Shown here: positions 1-7,786 of the stretch, one piece after another
Numbering within the stretch: position 1 is the first letter of the stretch
How the letters are laid out: each line of letters opens with the position of its first letter
Source: an uncultured Bacteroides sp.
GTDB lineage: Bacteria > Bacteroidota > Bacteroidia > Bacteroidales > Bacteroidaceae
Direction: 5' to 3'
DNA: 9,043 bases
Assembly (NCBI GenBank): GCA_900551645.1
Contig: URWP01000101.1
Span: forward strand, 1-9,043
Position numbers and translations under genes: made by a program
The notes under the pieces: model-generated
Seen by the model: only the letters and a program-made list of their open reading frames with translations
Databases searched by the model: none
Told to the model about the DNA's origin: nothing

Positions 1-2
1 AA

Positions 3-143
3 ATATTACCGTTCGAGGTGGAGCAAAAGGTGGAGATAAAAGGTGGAGCAAAAATCTCCACCGAATTAGAGCCTTTCTCACTGATTTGCAATGTTTTGCG
101 TGTCAAGAAAACGTGGTCGGTTTCCTACTTTTGTCCAAACTAA
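3..143 (+). pseudogene. possible C-terminal remnant of an upstream gene
   Basis: One plus-strand frame stays open from the window edge to a TAA at 141-143 (about 46 codons) and begins with Val-Glu-rich repeats (VEQK, VEIK). The GGTGGAG units behind these repeats are spaced 12 and then 13 bases apart, so the third unit is read out of phase as Gly-Gly-Ala. In the alternative frame the repeat pattern would continue as VEQK and stop at a TAG at 67-69. This fits the tail of a coding sequence with a frameshift in its repeats, but the stretch is short and I recognise no family. It may simply be non-coding DNA. Confidence 0.2.
17..62 (+). repeat. GGTGGAG tandem repeats with inverted copy (hairpin)
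   Basis: Three direct copies of GGTGGAG begin at 17, 29 and 42, separated by A-rich spacers. An inverted copy, ATCTCCACC at 54-62, is the exact reverse complement of GGTGGAGAT at 29-37. A 9-bp stem with a 16-base loop could therefore form. It is not followed by a T run, so it is a poor intrinsic terminator. The function is unknown. Confidence 0.6.
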
Positions 144-294
144 AAACTGTAGGAAAAATGAAAAGAAGTTTATTCAATGTGCTTTTCTTCTGAAGAAGAC
201 CAAGCTGCTGAAAGATTCATCATCCCCTGCATAAGACAGCAGGAAAGAACCATAATAAAGCCACAAATTATATGGTTTATTATCCACAGAACTG
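144..294. other. intergenic region without a recognisable gene
   Basis: This A/T-rich stretch has no open frame of convincing length on either strand. It contains only weak dyads, for example CCTGC and GCAGG around 225-243. Together with the promoter and leader that follow, it makes up the roughly 470 bases before the GH97 gene. Confidence 0.4.
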
Positions 295-302
295 TATCTT
301 TG
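295..302 (+). promoter_or_regulatory. putative Bacteroides -7 box upstream of the GH97 gene
   Basis: TATCTTTG matches the Bacteroides -7 consensus TAnnTTTG exactly. No clear TTTG lies 19-21 bases upstream; the nearest T-rich element is TTTA at 276-279, which is too close. Transcription would begin near 307-311 and give a leader of about 160 bases before the GH97 start codon at 472. The single-box match makes this a moderate prediction. Confidence 0.45.
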
Positions 303-343
303 TAGCAAACAGTTACCTGAATATACTATAATATAAAGAATAC

Positions 344-460
344 ATGAGAAATACAGATACCCATATCAATCCAGGAGCACCAATTGCCATTACCGAGATT
401 AAGGAACGGGGTAAATTCCAAACGTTCAGGTTCTTATTTGCTACTACTTTCAAAATCTAA
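344..460 (+). CDS. possible 38-aa leader ORF before the GH97 gene
   Basis: An ATG at 344 opens a 38-codon frame that ends in TAA at 458-460, eleven bases before the GH97 start. It lies wholly inside the leader expected from the promoter box at 295-302. The peptide begins MRNTDTHINPG and ends in FATTFKI. It has no signal peptide and no domain I recognise. A frame of this length can occur by chance in about 160 bases, so translation is unproven. It could be a leader peptide, a gene remnant or noise. Confidence 0.15.
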   Translation: MRNTDTHINPGAPIAITEIKERGKFQTFRFLFATTFKI

Positions 461-471
461 CATAAATTCAT

Positions 472-2502
472 ATGAAACATTCATTACTAAGAAAAGCATT
501 TGCTGCCGGTTTTCTGTTCTGTTTACTGACCGGGAATCTATGGGCACAAGACTACCGGCTGGCATCGCCCGACGGCAAACTGAACATCTACATCGGCACC
601 GCAGAAGCCTTGACCTGGAGTATCGAACAAGACGGAAACACAATCATGCTTCCTTCTGCCATTGCCTTAAAAGCAAGAGAAGACGGACCAAACCACAAAG
701 AAATCACATTGGGAACTTCTGTCAAAGTGAGCAAGGCTTCACAAAACGAAGTCCGGACTTCATTTGAGACACCATTCTATAAACGTGCCGCCGTACAAGA
801 CCATTACAACCAGCTTCTGCTGAAATGCAAGGGAGGATACAGTGTGGAATTCAGGGCCTATGACGATGGTGCAGCCTATCGTTTCATTCTGGAACAACGG
901 AAACCTTTGTTCATCGAACAGGAAGTAGCCGAATTCAATTTCGAAGAAGACTATCATGCCTTCATTCCATATGTAAATGACAACCGGGGCGGTGAACGGT
1001 ACTGCTATTCTTTCGAATCTTATTACGATGAATGCAAGCTTTCAGCCATGAAGCCCGATTCACTGGCTATCACCCCCTTCATGGTAGACTTAGGCAACGG
1101 ACACAAAGCAGTAATCATGGATGCTGGAGTAGAAAACTATCCGGGTATGTTTCTGCTGCGCAACAATGACAAACCTCATGCGCTGACAGCCGCTTTCGCC
1201 CCTTATCCTTTGGAAGAAACAGTAGGAGGACACAACCGGTTGAACCTAGTGCCTACCCGTCGTGCCGATTATCTGGCACATACCGATGCACGGCAGACAC
1301 TTCCCTGGAGAGTAATTCTCGTCAGCGAAAAAGATACCCAACTGGCAGACAATGACATGGCACAACGTTTGGCACCTGTCTGCCGTCTGACCGACACTTC
1401 GTGGATAATACCTGGCAAAGTAGCCTGGGACTGGTGGAATACCTGTAATCTGACTGGTGTAGATTTCAAGGCTGGAATGAATACTCCTACTTACAAAGCC
1501 TACATTGATTTTGCAGCCGAAAATCACTTGGAATACATCATCATTGACGAAGGATGGAGCAGTCCGGAAAGTCTGATGGACGTAATTCCGGAGATTAACC
1601 TTGAAGAACTGACCGCCTACGGAAACCAGAAACATGTAGGAATCATCCTTTGGTCCAGCTGGCGGAATGCTGTAAAGGACACAGACAATACCTTCAGACA
1701 CTACAGCAAGTTAGGTATCAAAGGTTTTAAAATTGATTTCTTCGACCGGGACGACCAACCCGTTATCCGCTCCCTGTATGAACTGGCACAGAAAGCGGCA
1801 GACTATCATCTGGTACTGGATTACCACGGCATCAAGCCGGCCGGCATACAACGTGCTTACTCCAACATACTCAATTTCGAAGGAGTCAAAGGACTGGAAA
1901 ATGCCAAATGGGAACCTATCGCCAACGGACAACCGCTTCACGATTTTCCACGTTACGATGTCAGTGCTCCCTATCTGCGTATGCTGGCAGGCCCTATGGA
2001 TTATACCCCCGGAGCAACCATCAATGCTACACGCAGTACATTCCGCGCTATCAATGACCATCCTATGAGCCAAGGGACACGAGTCCACCAAATGGCTATG
2101 TACACTCTTTTCGAAGCACCCTTACAGATGCTAGCCGACAGCCCAAGCAAATATCGGAAAGAACAAGAATGCACAGACTTCATAGCCAAAGTTCCTACTG
2201 TATTCGATGAAACCATTGCTTTAGACGGTAAAGTGGGTGAATATATCTGTCTGGCACGTTGCAAGGACGGTATATGGTATGCGGCAGCCATGACCAACTG
2301 GAATCCACGCCAGTGTATCATAGATCTTTCTTTCCTGAGTGAAGGGGAATATGAAGCCGAGATCTTTTCCGACGGTATCAATGCAGACCGGAAAGCTACC
2401 GATTACCGCAGAGACATACGTACCGTAAAGGCAGGTGACAAATTGCACATCGAAATGGCATCCGGAGGTGGATGGACAGCACGTATCACACCTAAGAAAT
2501 AG
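472..2502 (+). CDS. glycoside hydrolase family 97 enzyme, secreted, probably alpha-galactosidase-like
   Basis: This is a 676-residue protein, normal for GH97. A signal peptide covers residues 1-25 (basic MKHSLLRK, hydrophobic core, LWA-Q cleavage site), which supports the ATG at 472 and export to the periplasm. The family's three parts are visible: an N-terminal beta-sandwich (about 27-290), a TIM-barrel catalytic domain (about 300-570, with AWDWWN at 318-323 and IIIDEGW at 356-362) and a C-terminal beta domain (about 575-673). The barrel carries GFKIDFFDRDDQ. Asp422 there sits where retaining GH97 enzymes have their aspartate nucleophile; the inverting SusB type lacks it. YHGIKPAGIQR and NFEGVKGLE (Glu470, Glu475) follow and supply conserved active-site or calcium-binding carboxylates. 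Known retaining members hydrolyse alpha-galactosides or beta-L-arabinopyranosides, so a terminal alpha-galactose-type substrate is the best inference, not proven. The gene converges on the susC/susD operon and probably trims oligosaccharides that this operon imports. Confidence 0.93.
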   Translation: MKHSLLRKAFAAGFLFCLLTGNLWAQDYRLASPDGKLNIYIGTAEALTWSIEQDGNTIMLPSAIALKAREDGPNHKEITLGTSVKVSKASQNEVRTSFETPFYKRAAVQDHYNQLLLKCKGGYSVEFRAYDDGAAYRFILEQRKPLFIEQEVAEFNFEEDYHAFIPYVNDNRGGERYCYSFESYYDECKLSAMKPDSLAITPFMVDLGNGHKAVIMDAGVENYPGMFLLRNNDKPHALTAAFAPYPLEETVGGHNRLNLVPTRRADYLAHTDARQTLPWRVILVSEKDTQLADNDMAQRLAPVCRLTDTSWIIPGKVAWDWWNTCNLTGVDFKAGMNTPTYKAYIDFAAENHLEYIIIDEGWSSPESLMDVIPEINLEELTAYGNQKHVGIILWSSWRNAVKDTDNTFRHYSKLGIKGFKIDFFDRDDQPVIRSLYELAQKAADYHLVLDYHGIKPAGIQRAYSNILNFEGVKGLENAKWEPIANGQPLHDFPRYDVSAPYLRMLAGPMDYTPGATINATRSTFRAINDHPMSQGTRVHQMAMYTLFEAPLQMLADSPSKYRKEQECTDFIAKVPTVFDETIALDGKVGEYICLARCKDGIWYAAAMTNWNPRQCIIDLSFLSEGEYEAEIFSDGINADRKATDYRRDIRTVKAGDKLHIEMASGGGWTARITPKK

Positions 2503-2517
2503 CATCCCCAAAGAATA

Positions 2518-2546
2518 AAAAAGGCTGTCCACAAGACAGCCTTTTT
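2518..2546. terminator. bidirectional intrinsic terminator between GH97 and susD-like genes
   Basis: A perfect 12-bp stem pairs 2518-2529 (AAAAAGGCTGTC) with 2535-2546 (GACAGCCTTTTT) around a 5-base loop. The G/C-rich inner stem is flanked by A on the left and T on the right, so a U tract follows the hairpin on both strands. It lies 15 bases after the GH97 stop and 19 bases after the stop of the convergent susD-like gene, as expected for a shared terminator. Confidence 0.9.
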
Positions 2547-2565
2547 CCATATTCTGTATACAGAA

Positions 2566-4329
2566 TCAATAACCCGGATTCTGATCATCCTTCAACAGCG
2601 GATTCAAATCAATAGAGCTCTGTGGAATCGGCATCAACAACAGGCGGTCATCCCATACTTTATTGATTACCTGATAACCGTTAGGAGCATAGGAAGGCCC
2701 GTTCATTACCTGCTTACAATAATCGGAACCATAACGGCGGATATCATCGAACCGATGGCCTTCGGCAGCCAGTTCAATACGTCGTTCGTTACGGATGAAG
2801 TTGATTCCTTCTTCTTTAGACAGAGAAGCCGGCACATCCGGCATACCGCAACGGTCACGCAGCAGATTCAAGGCACCTGTCACCTGCGCATCCCAGCCAC
2901 TGTTCTGGAGATGGGCCTCAGCAAAAGTCAAAAGGACTTCCGCATAACGGATTACCGGATAATCGGCCGGTGAATTATATTCGTCATAAGGTTCCAGCGC
3001 TACCATCTTACGGAAACAGTAACCTGTCCAGGTTTCGTTACCATCCTGATTAATCTTTGTCGGATCGAACATCAGATAGAATTCTCCCTTGGCCGTTTCA
3101 TGCCATCCCTTGAACGGGAACAACATGGATGCATACAGACGGCTGTCGCGATTGCGGAATTCCTCCATATAAGGATACTGCATCAGGTCCGTAGATTTAA
3201 CCTTGGCAAAGTAAGCAGCCTGATCGTTCCTTACTTCTTCAAAGTCTTTCCACATCGCTTCGAAGTTAGCCTTACGCTGTTCCATGGTAATGTCGTTACG
3301 TAAAGTCTTACCGTCAGCATCCCAATAAGCATCAATCAAATCCTGCATCGGCTCATAGGAACAATAACCGTCTTTGACAGACAGCGATTTGGGGATAAAA
3401 TAGGTATATCTGCACCAGTCATTGTTGTTGGCATCAGCCATATATTCTCTTGTTACCACAAATTCCGGGTTTGCAGGAGAAGCATTCTCCTCAAACCAAA
3501 GAGATTCGTAACTGAACATACCCAACAGGAACTTTTCACGGTCCAGGCCTTTCGCCTCATAATCCATGTAAGCATCCATTTCGGCTGCCTCTTTATTCTG
3601 AGCATCGTTTAATGACGAAATCTTGAACAATGAATATTTGCCCGAATTCATGACAGCAGCAGCCGATTTTTCAGCTTCCGCATAGTTTCCGAAATATAAG
3701 GCAGCACGTGCCCGTAATGCCAAAGCGCCGTAACGGGTGATACGTCCCACCTCGTTCATGGAACTTCCGTCATAACTTTCCGGCAGGATTTCTGAAATCT
3801 CCTGCAGCTCCTGTAGGATAAATGCCCTTACTTGCTCTACCTCGTCACGGGGAACATTCGGCGCATCGTAATCCATCACCGTCGTTACGATAGGTACTTT
3901 ACCAAACTTCGTAGTAAGATCCAGATAACTCATGGCCCGGAAAAAACGGGCCTCAGCCTTCATACGCTCCCTCAAGGTAGCATCCATATTGCAATTCTCG
4001 ACATTGACCAAAAAGTTATTGACTGTTCTTACCATACCGAAATAATAACTGCCATAACCGGCGCTGGCATTGATACCGTTCTGCTGTACCAGTTCATAGT
4101 TACCTTCCCAAGGCTTATGGCTATGAGCATTGTATGTACACATCTCATCCCAGATATCTACCGCATCCATTCCGGAATAGCAGGCATTCAGTGCGTACCA
4201 CGCATCCTTATCGTCTTTCCAGAAGCTTTCTGCCGCAATATTGGCCGGTGGAATAACGTCCAAATCACATCCGGCAAGACCTCCCGTCAAACATAAACCT
4301 ATCAATAGATTTCTAACATTTCTTTTCAT
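2566..4329 (-). CDS. SusD/RagB-family outer-membrane glycan-binding lipoprotein
   Basis: This 587-residue protein is typical in length for SusD homologs. It begins with a lipoprotein signal peptide (MKRNVRNLL, hydrophobic core, LAG-Cys21), so Cys21 should be acylated and the protein displayed at the outer membrane. Family landmarks are RFFRAMSYLDLTTKFGKVPI (128-147), the TPR-like helices around RYGALALRARAALYFGNYAEA (199-219), the ERRIELAAEGHRFDDIRR block (515-532) and the characteristic end DDQNPGY. SusD proteins bind the target glycan and act as the lid on the SusC transporter. The gene starts about 24 bases after the end of the susC-like gene and is surely co-transcribed with it. The reading frame is intact, unlike that partner. 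The sequence does not reveal the glycan it binds. Confidence 0.95.
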   Translation of the reverse strand: MKRNVRNLLIGLCLTGGLAGCDLDVIPPANIAAESFWKDDKDAWYALNACYSGMDAVDIWDEMCTYNAHSHKPWEGNYELVQQNGINASAGYGSYYFGMVRTVNNFLVNVENCNMDATLRERMKAEARFFRAMSYLDLTTKFGKVPIVTTVMDYDAPNVPRDEVEQVRAFILQELQEISEILPESYDGSSMNEVGRITRYGALALRARAALYFGNYAEAEKSAAAVMNSGKYSLFKISSLNDAQNKEAAEMDAYMDYEAKGLDREKFLLGMFSYESLWFEENASPANPEFVVTREYMADANNNDWCRYTYFIPKSLSVKDGYCSYEPMQDLIDAYWDADGKTLRNDITMEQRKANFEAMWKDFEEVRNDQAAYFAKVKSTDLMQYPYMEEFRNRDSRLYASMLFPFKGWHETAKGEFYLMFDPTKINQDGNETWTGYCFRKMVALEPYDEYNSPADYPVIRYAEVLLTFAEAHLQNSGWDAQVTGALNLLRDRCGMPDVPASLSKEEGINFIRNERRIELAAEGHRFDDIRRYGSDYCKQVMNGPSYAPNGYQVINKVWDDRLLLMPIPQSSIDLNPLLKDDQNPGY

Positions 4330-6987
4330 ACATATAAAATTAACAAAGGTTGTTTAGAATGATAAATTAACACCGAAAGCCACAGACTTTGTACCGAGGT
4401 TATAGATTACACCACTGGATGATTCCGGGTCGAAATCCTTCATGCGCTTGTCAGCACGTATTGTGAAGAGGTTTTCACCGGTCAGGTAGAACTTCAAAGT
4501 CTGCAATCCCAAACGGGTTACAAACTGCTTGGGCAAAGTGTATCCCAACGTAATGGTCTTGAAACGGAAATAGTCCGCATCAAACAGATGATAATCGCTG
4601 AAAGTACGGTTATAAGTAGTATGAGCGTCACTGGCGCTGTAAATTCTCGGATAAACAGCATGAGGATCCGGATTACTTTCTGTCCAACGTCCCAAGTGGA
4701 ACTTACGCGGATTATCCATACCGTGATAGAACGGATGGATACCGTATACGTCGAATGCCACATCAGTACCACTTACACCTTGTCCCATAGCACTCAGTTC
4801 GAAACCTGCATATTGGATACTCAGGTTAGCTCCATAAGTAAAACTAGGTACATCTTTACCGATAATAGTACGGTCGTCTGCTGTAATGGCATCACCATAT
4901 TGCACTCCTTCACGCTGAGGAACAAACTTGATATCACCGGCATTCGGAGTTACACCACCGTAAGTATAATAGTGTCCGGCATCAATATCTGCCTGCGTAT
5001 ACAGTCCGTCTGTCTTATAACCGTAATATGAACCGATAGCCTCTCCTTCCCGCAAGATATATTGAATAACATAGCTGGCAGTAGAAGTCTTATTATTGGA
5101 AGTTCCCATAGCTACAACTTCATTCTTGTTGGTAGAAAGATTGGCTCCGATACTATACTGTACTTTACCGATTTTATTCCGATGATTCAAAGAAAGTTCA
5201 AAACCGGTATTCTTCACTTTACCCAGATTCTGTGACGGTGCATTGGAAATACCCGTTTCACTGGCCACATTATATGCCAACAAAATATCATTGGTGTTCT
5301 TGATATAATAATCGGCAGTCAAACTAAGCATACCATTGAAAATATCCAAATCCAAACCGATGTCAGTCATGGAAACCTTTTCCCAACCTAAAGTAACATT
5401 GGCTGGTTTCGATTCGGCAATACCGATTACAGGTACATCACTGAAATTATAATGATTACCACTGGAATAATTCTGGAAATAATCATAATTATCTACGTTG
5501 TTGATGTTACCCAACGTACCATAAGAAGCACGCAGTTTCAGATTATCCAACCAGGTAAACCTGTCCATGAAATTTTCTTCGCTGATTCTCCATCCCACAG
5601 AGAATGAAGGGAAATAACCCCAACGATGATCTTTATGGAAACGTGAAGAAGCATCCGCACGCATATTCACTTCAAACAGGTAACGGTCCATCAGGCTGTA
5701 ATTCAATCGGGCAAAATAAGAAAGCATCTTATACTCGGCCATGCCTCCATTATTCTTATAATTGGCACCGGAAGTAGAACCAGCCTCAAGATCTACCATT
5801 TCATCGGATGGAAAATCTTGTCTGGAAGCCGACAATGCTTCATATTGATAGTGTTCATATGAAGTACCCAGCAAAGCTCCGAAAGCATGTGTATCATTCG
5901 ACCAGTCATACTTGGCTGTTGCCGTATAAAGCATAGTACTGGAGGTAACCCAGCTCACTCCCATCTTATTGATGGTTGTTCCGGTACCATCGATTTCCTT
6001 ACCACTCAAGAAGTTGATGGCATTGTCCTGCAAAGCTGTATAGTTCTTGTCCTTGTATTCATAGCGTTTATAAGTTCCGCTTCCACTGATGACCAGTCCC
6101 TTCACTGGCTTCAGGTCGAAACCTAAATCATACATGGTATTCTCGGTACGGTTATGATCCCAGTCGCCACGACTCAAGGCACGCAACGGGTTACCGGTAA
6201 TGAAATTACTGCTGGCTGTCTGACCACCGTTGATAGTTCCCCACTCCCCATTCGACTGTATCGGAACAAAAGTGACCGGAACAATTGAGAAGTTGGCCAA
6301 CGAAGGCGCACCGCTGGTTCGGTTACCATTGTTCTGAATATACTTCACACCGGCCTTGATACTCAACCAGTCAGTTACGTCCGAATTCAACGACAAATCC
6401 AAATTATAACGGTCGGAGTCCTGATTCGGAATCATGTTGTCTTTATACAGATAACCTAACCCCAGAAAATAACGTACTTTCTCAGATCCTCCGCTGATAT
6501 TCAATGAGTGTTGGGTACTGATAACATTTTTATCCAATATCAGGTCATTCCAGTCTGTATTCGGATATAGGTCAGGCTGCGAACCGTCAGCAAAATACTT
6601 AATCTGTTCTTCGGTATATCCCTGATATTTGCCCAAAGCAGGATTTGAATTATACAAAGCTTCGTTATACAACTCTGCATATTGTACCGAATTTACATAT
6701 TCAGGTTTGTAAGTAGGATTACTCCAGGCAACGTATCCGCTATAAGACACATTCATCTTTTCTTTCTTACCCTGTTTGGTAGTAACCAATACAACACCAT
6801 AAGCGGCACGCGAACCATAAATAGCCGATGAAGCGGCATCTTTTAAGAAAGAGATGGATTCAATGCTGTTCGGGTCAAGATTAGAGAAGAAAGTTGCATC
6901 CGAGATAGCTCCGTCGATAACGTAAAGCGGTTCGGATGTTCCCAAGTTACCACGCCCACGGAAGTTAATGCTCGGAGTAGAACCCGG

Positions 6988-6990
6988 TCA
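6988..6990 (-). other. in-frame nonsense codon (TGA) in the susC-like gene
   Basis: The codon lies between GVTVIS and PGSTPSINFRG, in the conserved plug segment of SusC proteins, and it shares one frame with 15 further sense codons before the next ATG at 6945. Arginine or glycine would be expected here, so a single change such as CGA or GGA to TGA explains it. In the repaired protein it falls at residue 163. Confidence 0.9.
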
Positions 6991-7342
6991 GGAAATAACG
7001 GTAACTCCCGGAACTGTTCCTTGTACGGCAGACAGCACATTGGTCTGGACACGATCCTTGATTTCATCTGCACTGACTGAAGCGACAGAACCGGTCAGGT
7101 TCACCTTCTTCTGCGTACCGTAACCTACTACAACTACCTCATCCAATACTTTATTGTCTTCTTTCAAAACAATATCCAACAAAGTACCTTTCCACTTAAC
7201 CGTCTGAGAAGAAAATCCGATGAATGAGATGGTCAGTGAACTACCAGGCTTAACATTCTCCAAAGAGAATTTACCGTCAAAGTCTGTAATCGTACCATTG
7301 GTAGTACCTGCAACAACTACTGATGCACCGATTACAGGTTCA

Positions 7343-7437
7343 CCTGTAGCATCCTTTACGACTCCTGTACAAGTAGTGGATTGTTGGGTTACTTCCATTA
7401 GGTGCAGCATATATACCTGAAGAAGTGAAACCAGCCG
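7343..7437 (-). other. frameshift between signal peptide and mature susC-like protein
   Basis: The signal-peptide frame starting at 7477 and the frame of the mature protein differ by one base. The signal frame hits TGA at 7340-7342 and the mature frame meets TGA at 7438-7440, so the shift must fall between these points. The most economical site is the GG at 7401-7402 on the plus strand. Removing one base there gives GIYAALMEVTQQ, a natural junction after the cleavage site. One extra base is therefore present relative to the inferred intact gene. Confidence 0.85.
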
Positions 7438-7604
7438 TCAGCAATAACAGAGAAACCGATTTAAAACGTTTTAACATAGTGGCTTAGATTTAAAATATTT
7501 AAATTAAAGAATATGCACAATACCAGAAAAGCTTCAGATAATAAAACTCAAGAAGGGCTTGACATATATCTAGTCTCTTTTTTGTACCAATACTTCTTGT
7601 ATAT

Positions 7605-7637
7605 CAAAACCAATTCTAATCATCTTTTTCTTACAAA
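7605..7637 (-). promoter_or_regulatory. weak candidate promoter for the left-hand susC-like gene
   Basis: On the minus strand, TTTG at 7637-7634 is followed after 21 bases by TGGTTTTG at 7612-7605, one mismatch from TAnnTTTG. Its -33 element lies inside the left inverted-repeat arm, so it would be the same in either orientation of the invertible segment. It could give basal transcription of the minus-strand operon. The mismatch is in the conserved TA, so the call is weak. Confidence 0.25.
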
Positions 7638-7642
7638 GAGAA
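7626..7642 (+). repeat. left arm of 17-bp perfect inverted repeat (putative recombination site)
   Basis: TTTTCTTACAAAGAGAA is the exact reverse complement of 7787-7803. Within the arm, TTCT and AGAA form a 4-bp dyad around a 7-base spacer (7628-7642). Half-sites about a short spacer are what a tyrosine-type site-specific recombinase would bind and cut. The match ends abruptly on both sides of the arm. Confidence 0.85.
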
Positions 7643-7742
7643 TCTAACTTTTGATTTCCAGCTGTTTATATAAAATATAAAGAACACCGAATGACAACAA
7701 AAAGAAACAAAAGAGTCTCCAAAAGGGGATTTTCTTATTTTT

Positions 7743-7775
7743 TTTGCAAAAAATCTGATTTATTTCATATATTTG
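7743..7775 (+). promoter_or_regulatory. Bacteroides-type promoter for the right-hand susC-like gene
   Basis: TTTG at 7743-7746 and TATATTTG at 7768-7775 are separated by 21 bases. Both boxes match the Bacteroides -33/-7 consensus with no mismatch. Transcription should begin near 7779-7783, giving a leader of about 55-60 bases that includes the right inverted-repeat arm. The promoter sits inside the putative invertible segment, so this is its orientation ON for the right-hand gene. Confidence 0.8.
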
Positions 7776-7786
7776 CACAATAATAC

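Larger units (their letters stand above)
4354..7477 (-). pseudogene. SusC-family TonB-dependent transporter gene, disrupted by a frameshift and a TGA
   Basis: This would be the outer-membrane pore paired with the downstream SusD. From the ATG at 7477 the frame gives a good signal peptide (MLKRFKSVSLLLLTAGF, ending SGIYA-A), but it runs to a TGA at 7340-7342 after 45 codons. The mature protein continues one frame over, from the QQSTTCTGVV region: a carboxypeptidase-regulatory-like domain, the TonB box DEVVVVGYG, and the start of the plug (LSAVQGTVPGVTVIS). An in-frame TGA at 6988-6990 then interrupts it. Translation past that TGA resumes perfectly as PGSTPSINFRGRGNLGTSEP and LYVIDG, and continues as a full plug and beta-barrel to the ending FGVNLSF. 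Repairing one base and reading through the TGA gives 1040 residues, a normal SusC length. There is no STN domain before the regulatory-like domain, so ECF sigma/anti-sigma signalling is not expected. As read, no functional transporter can be made. Sequencing error is the main alternative. Confidence 0.88.

Noticed and set aside
17..62. CRISPR array or terminator at the left edge
   Set aside because: The repeat units are only 7 bases with 5-6 base A-rich spacers, far too short for CRISPR, and the hairpin has a large loop and no T run.
384..767. Plus-strand open frame of 127 codons overlapping the GH97 start
   Set aside because: It overlaps the signal peptide and N-terminus of a clear GH97 gene in another frame, and its translation is rich in Arg, Ser and His with no domain character.
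4354..6945. Treating the 863-codon open frame as a complete gene starting at 6945
   Set aside because: It begins in the middle of the conserved plug and lacks a signal peptide, regulatory-like domain and TonB box. All of these lie just upstream in the same gene, so the apparent start is an internal methionine.
6988..6990. TGA read as selenocysteine or as a reassigned codon
   Set aside because: SusC proteins are not selenoproteins, no selenocysteine insertion hairpin was recognised after the codon, and the susD-like gene in this window uses TGA as its normal stop.
6843..7073. Minus-strand open frame of 76 codons across the TGA region
   Set aside because: It lies in another frame of the susC-like gene and has no family resemblance. 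The conserved SusC plug continues in the original frame through the TGA, so this is a shadow and not an alternative reading.
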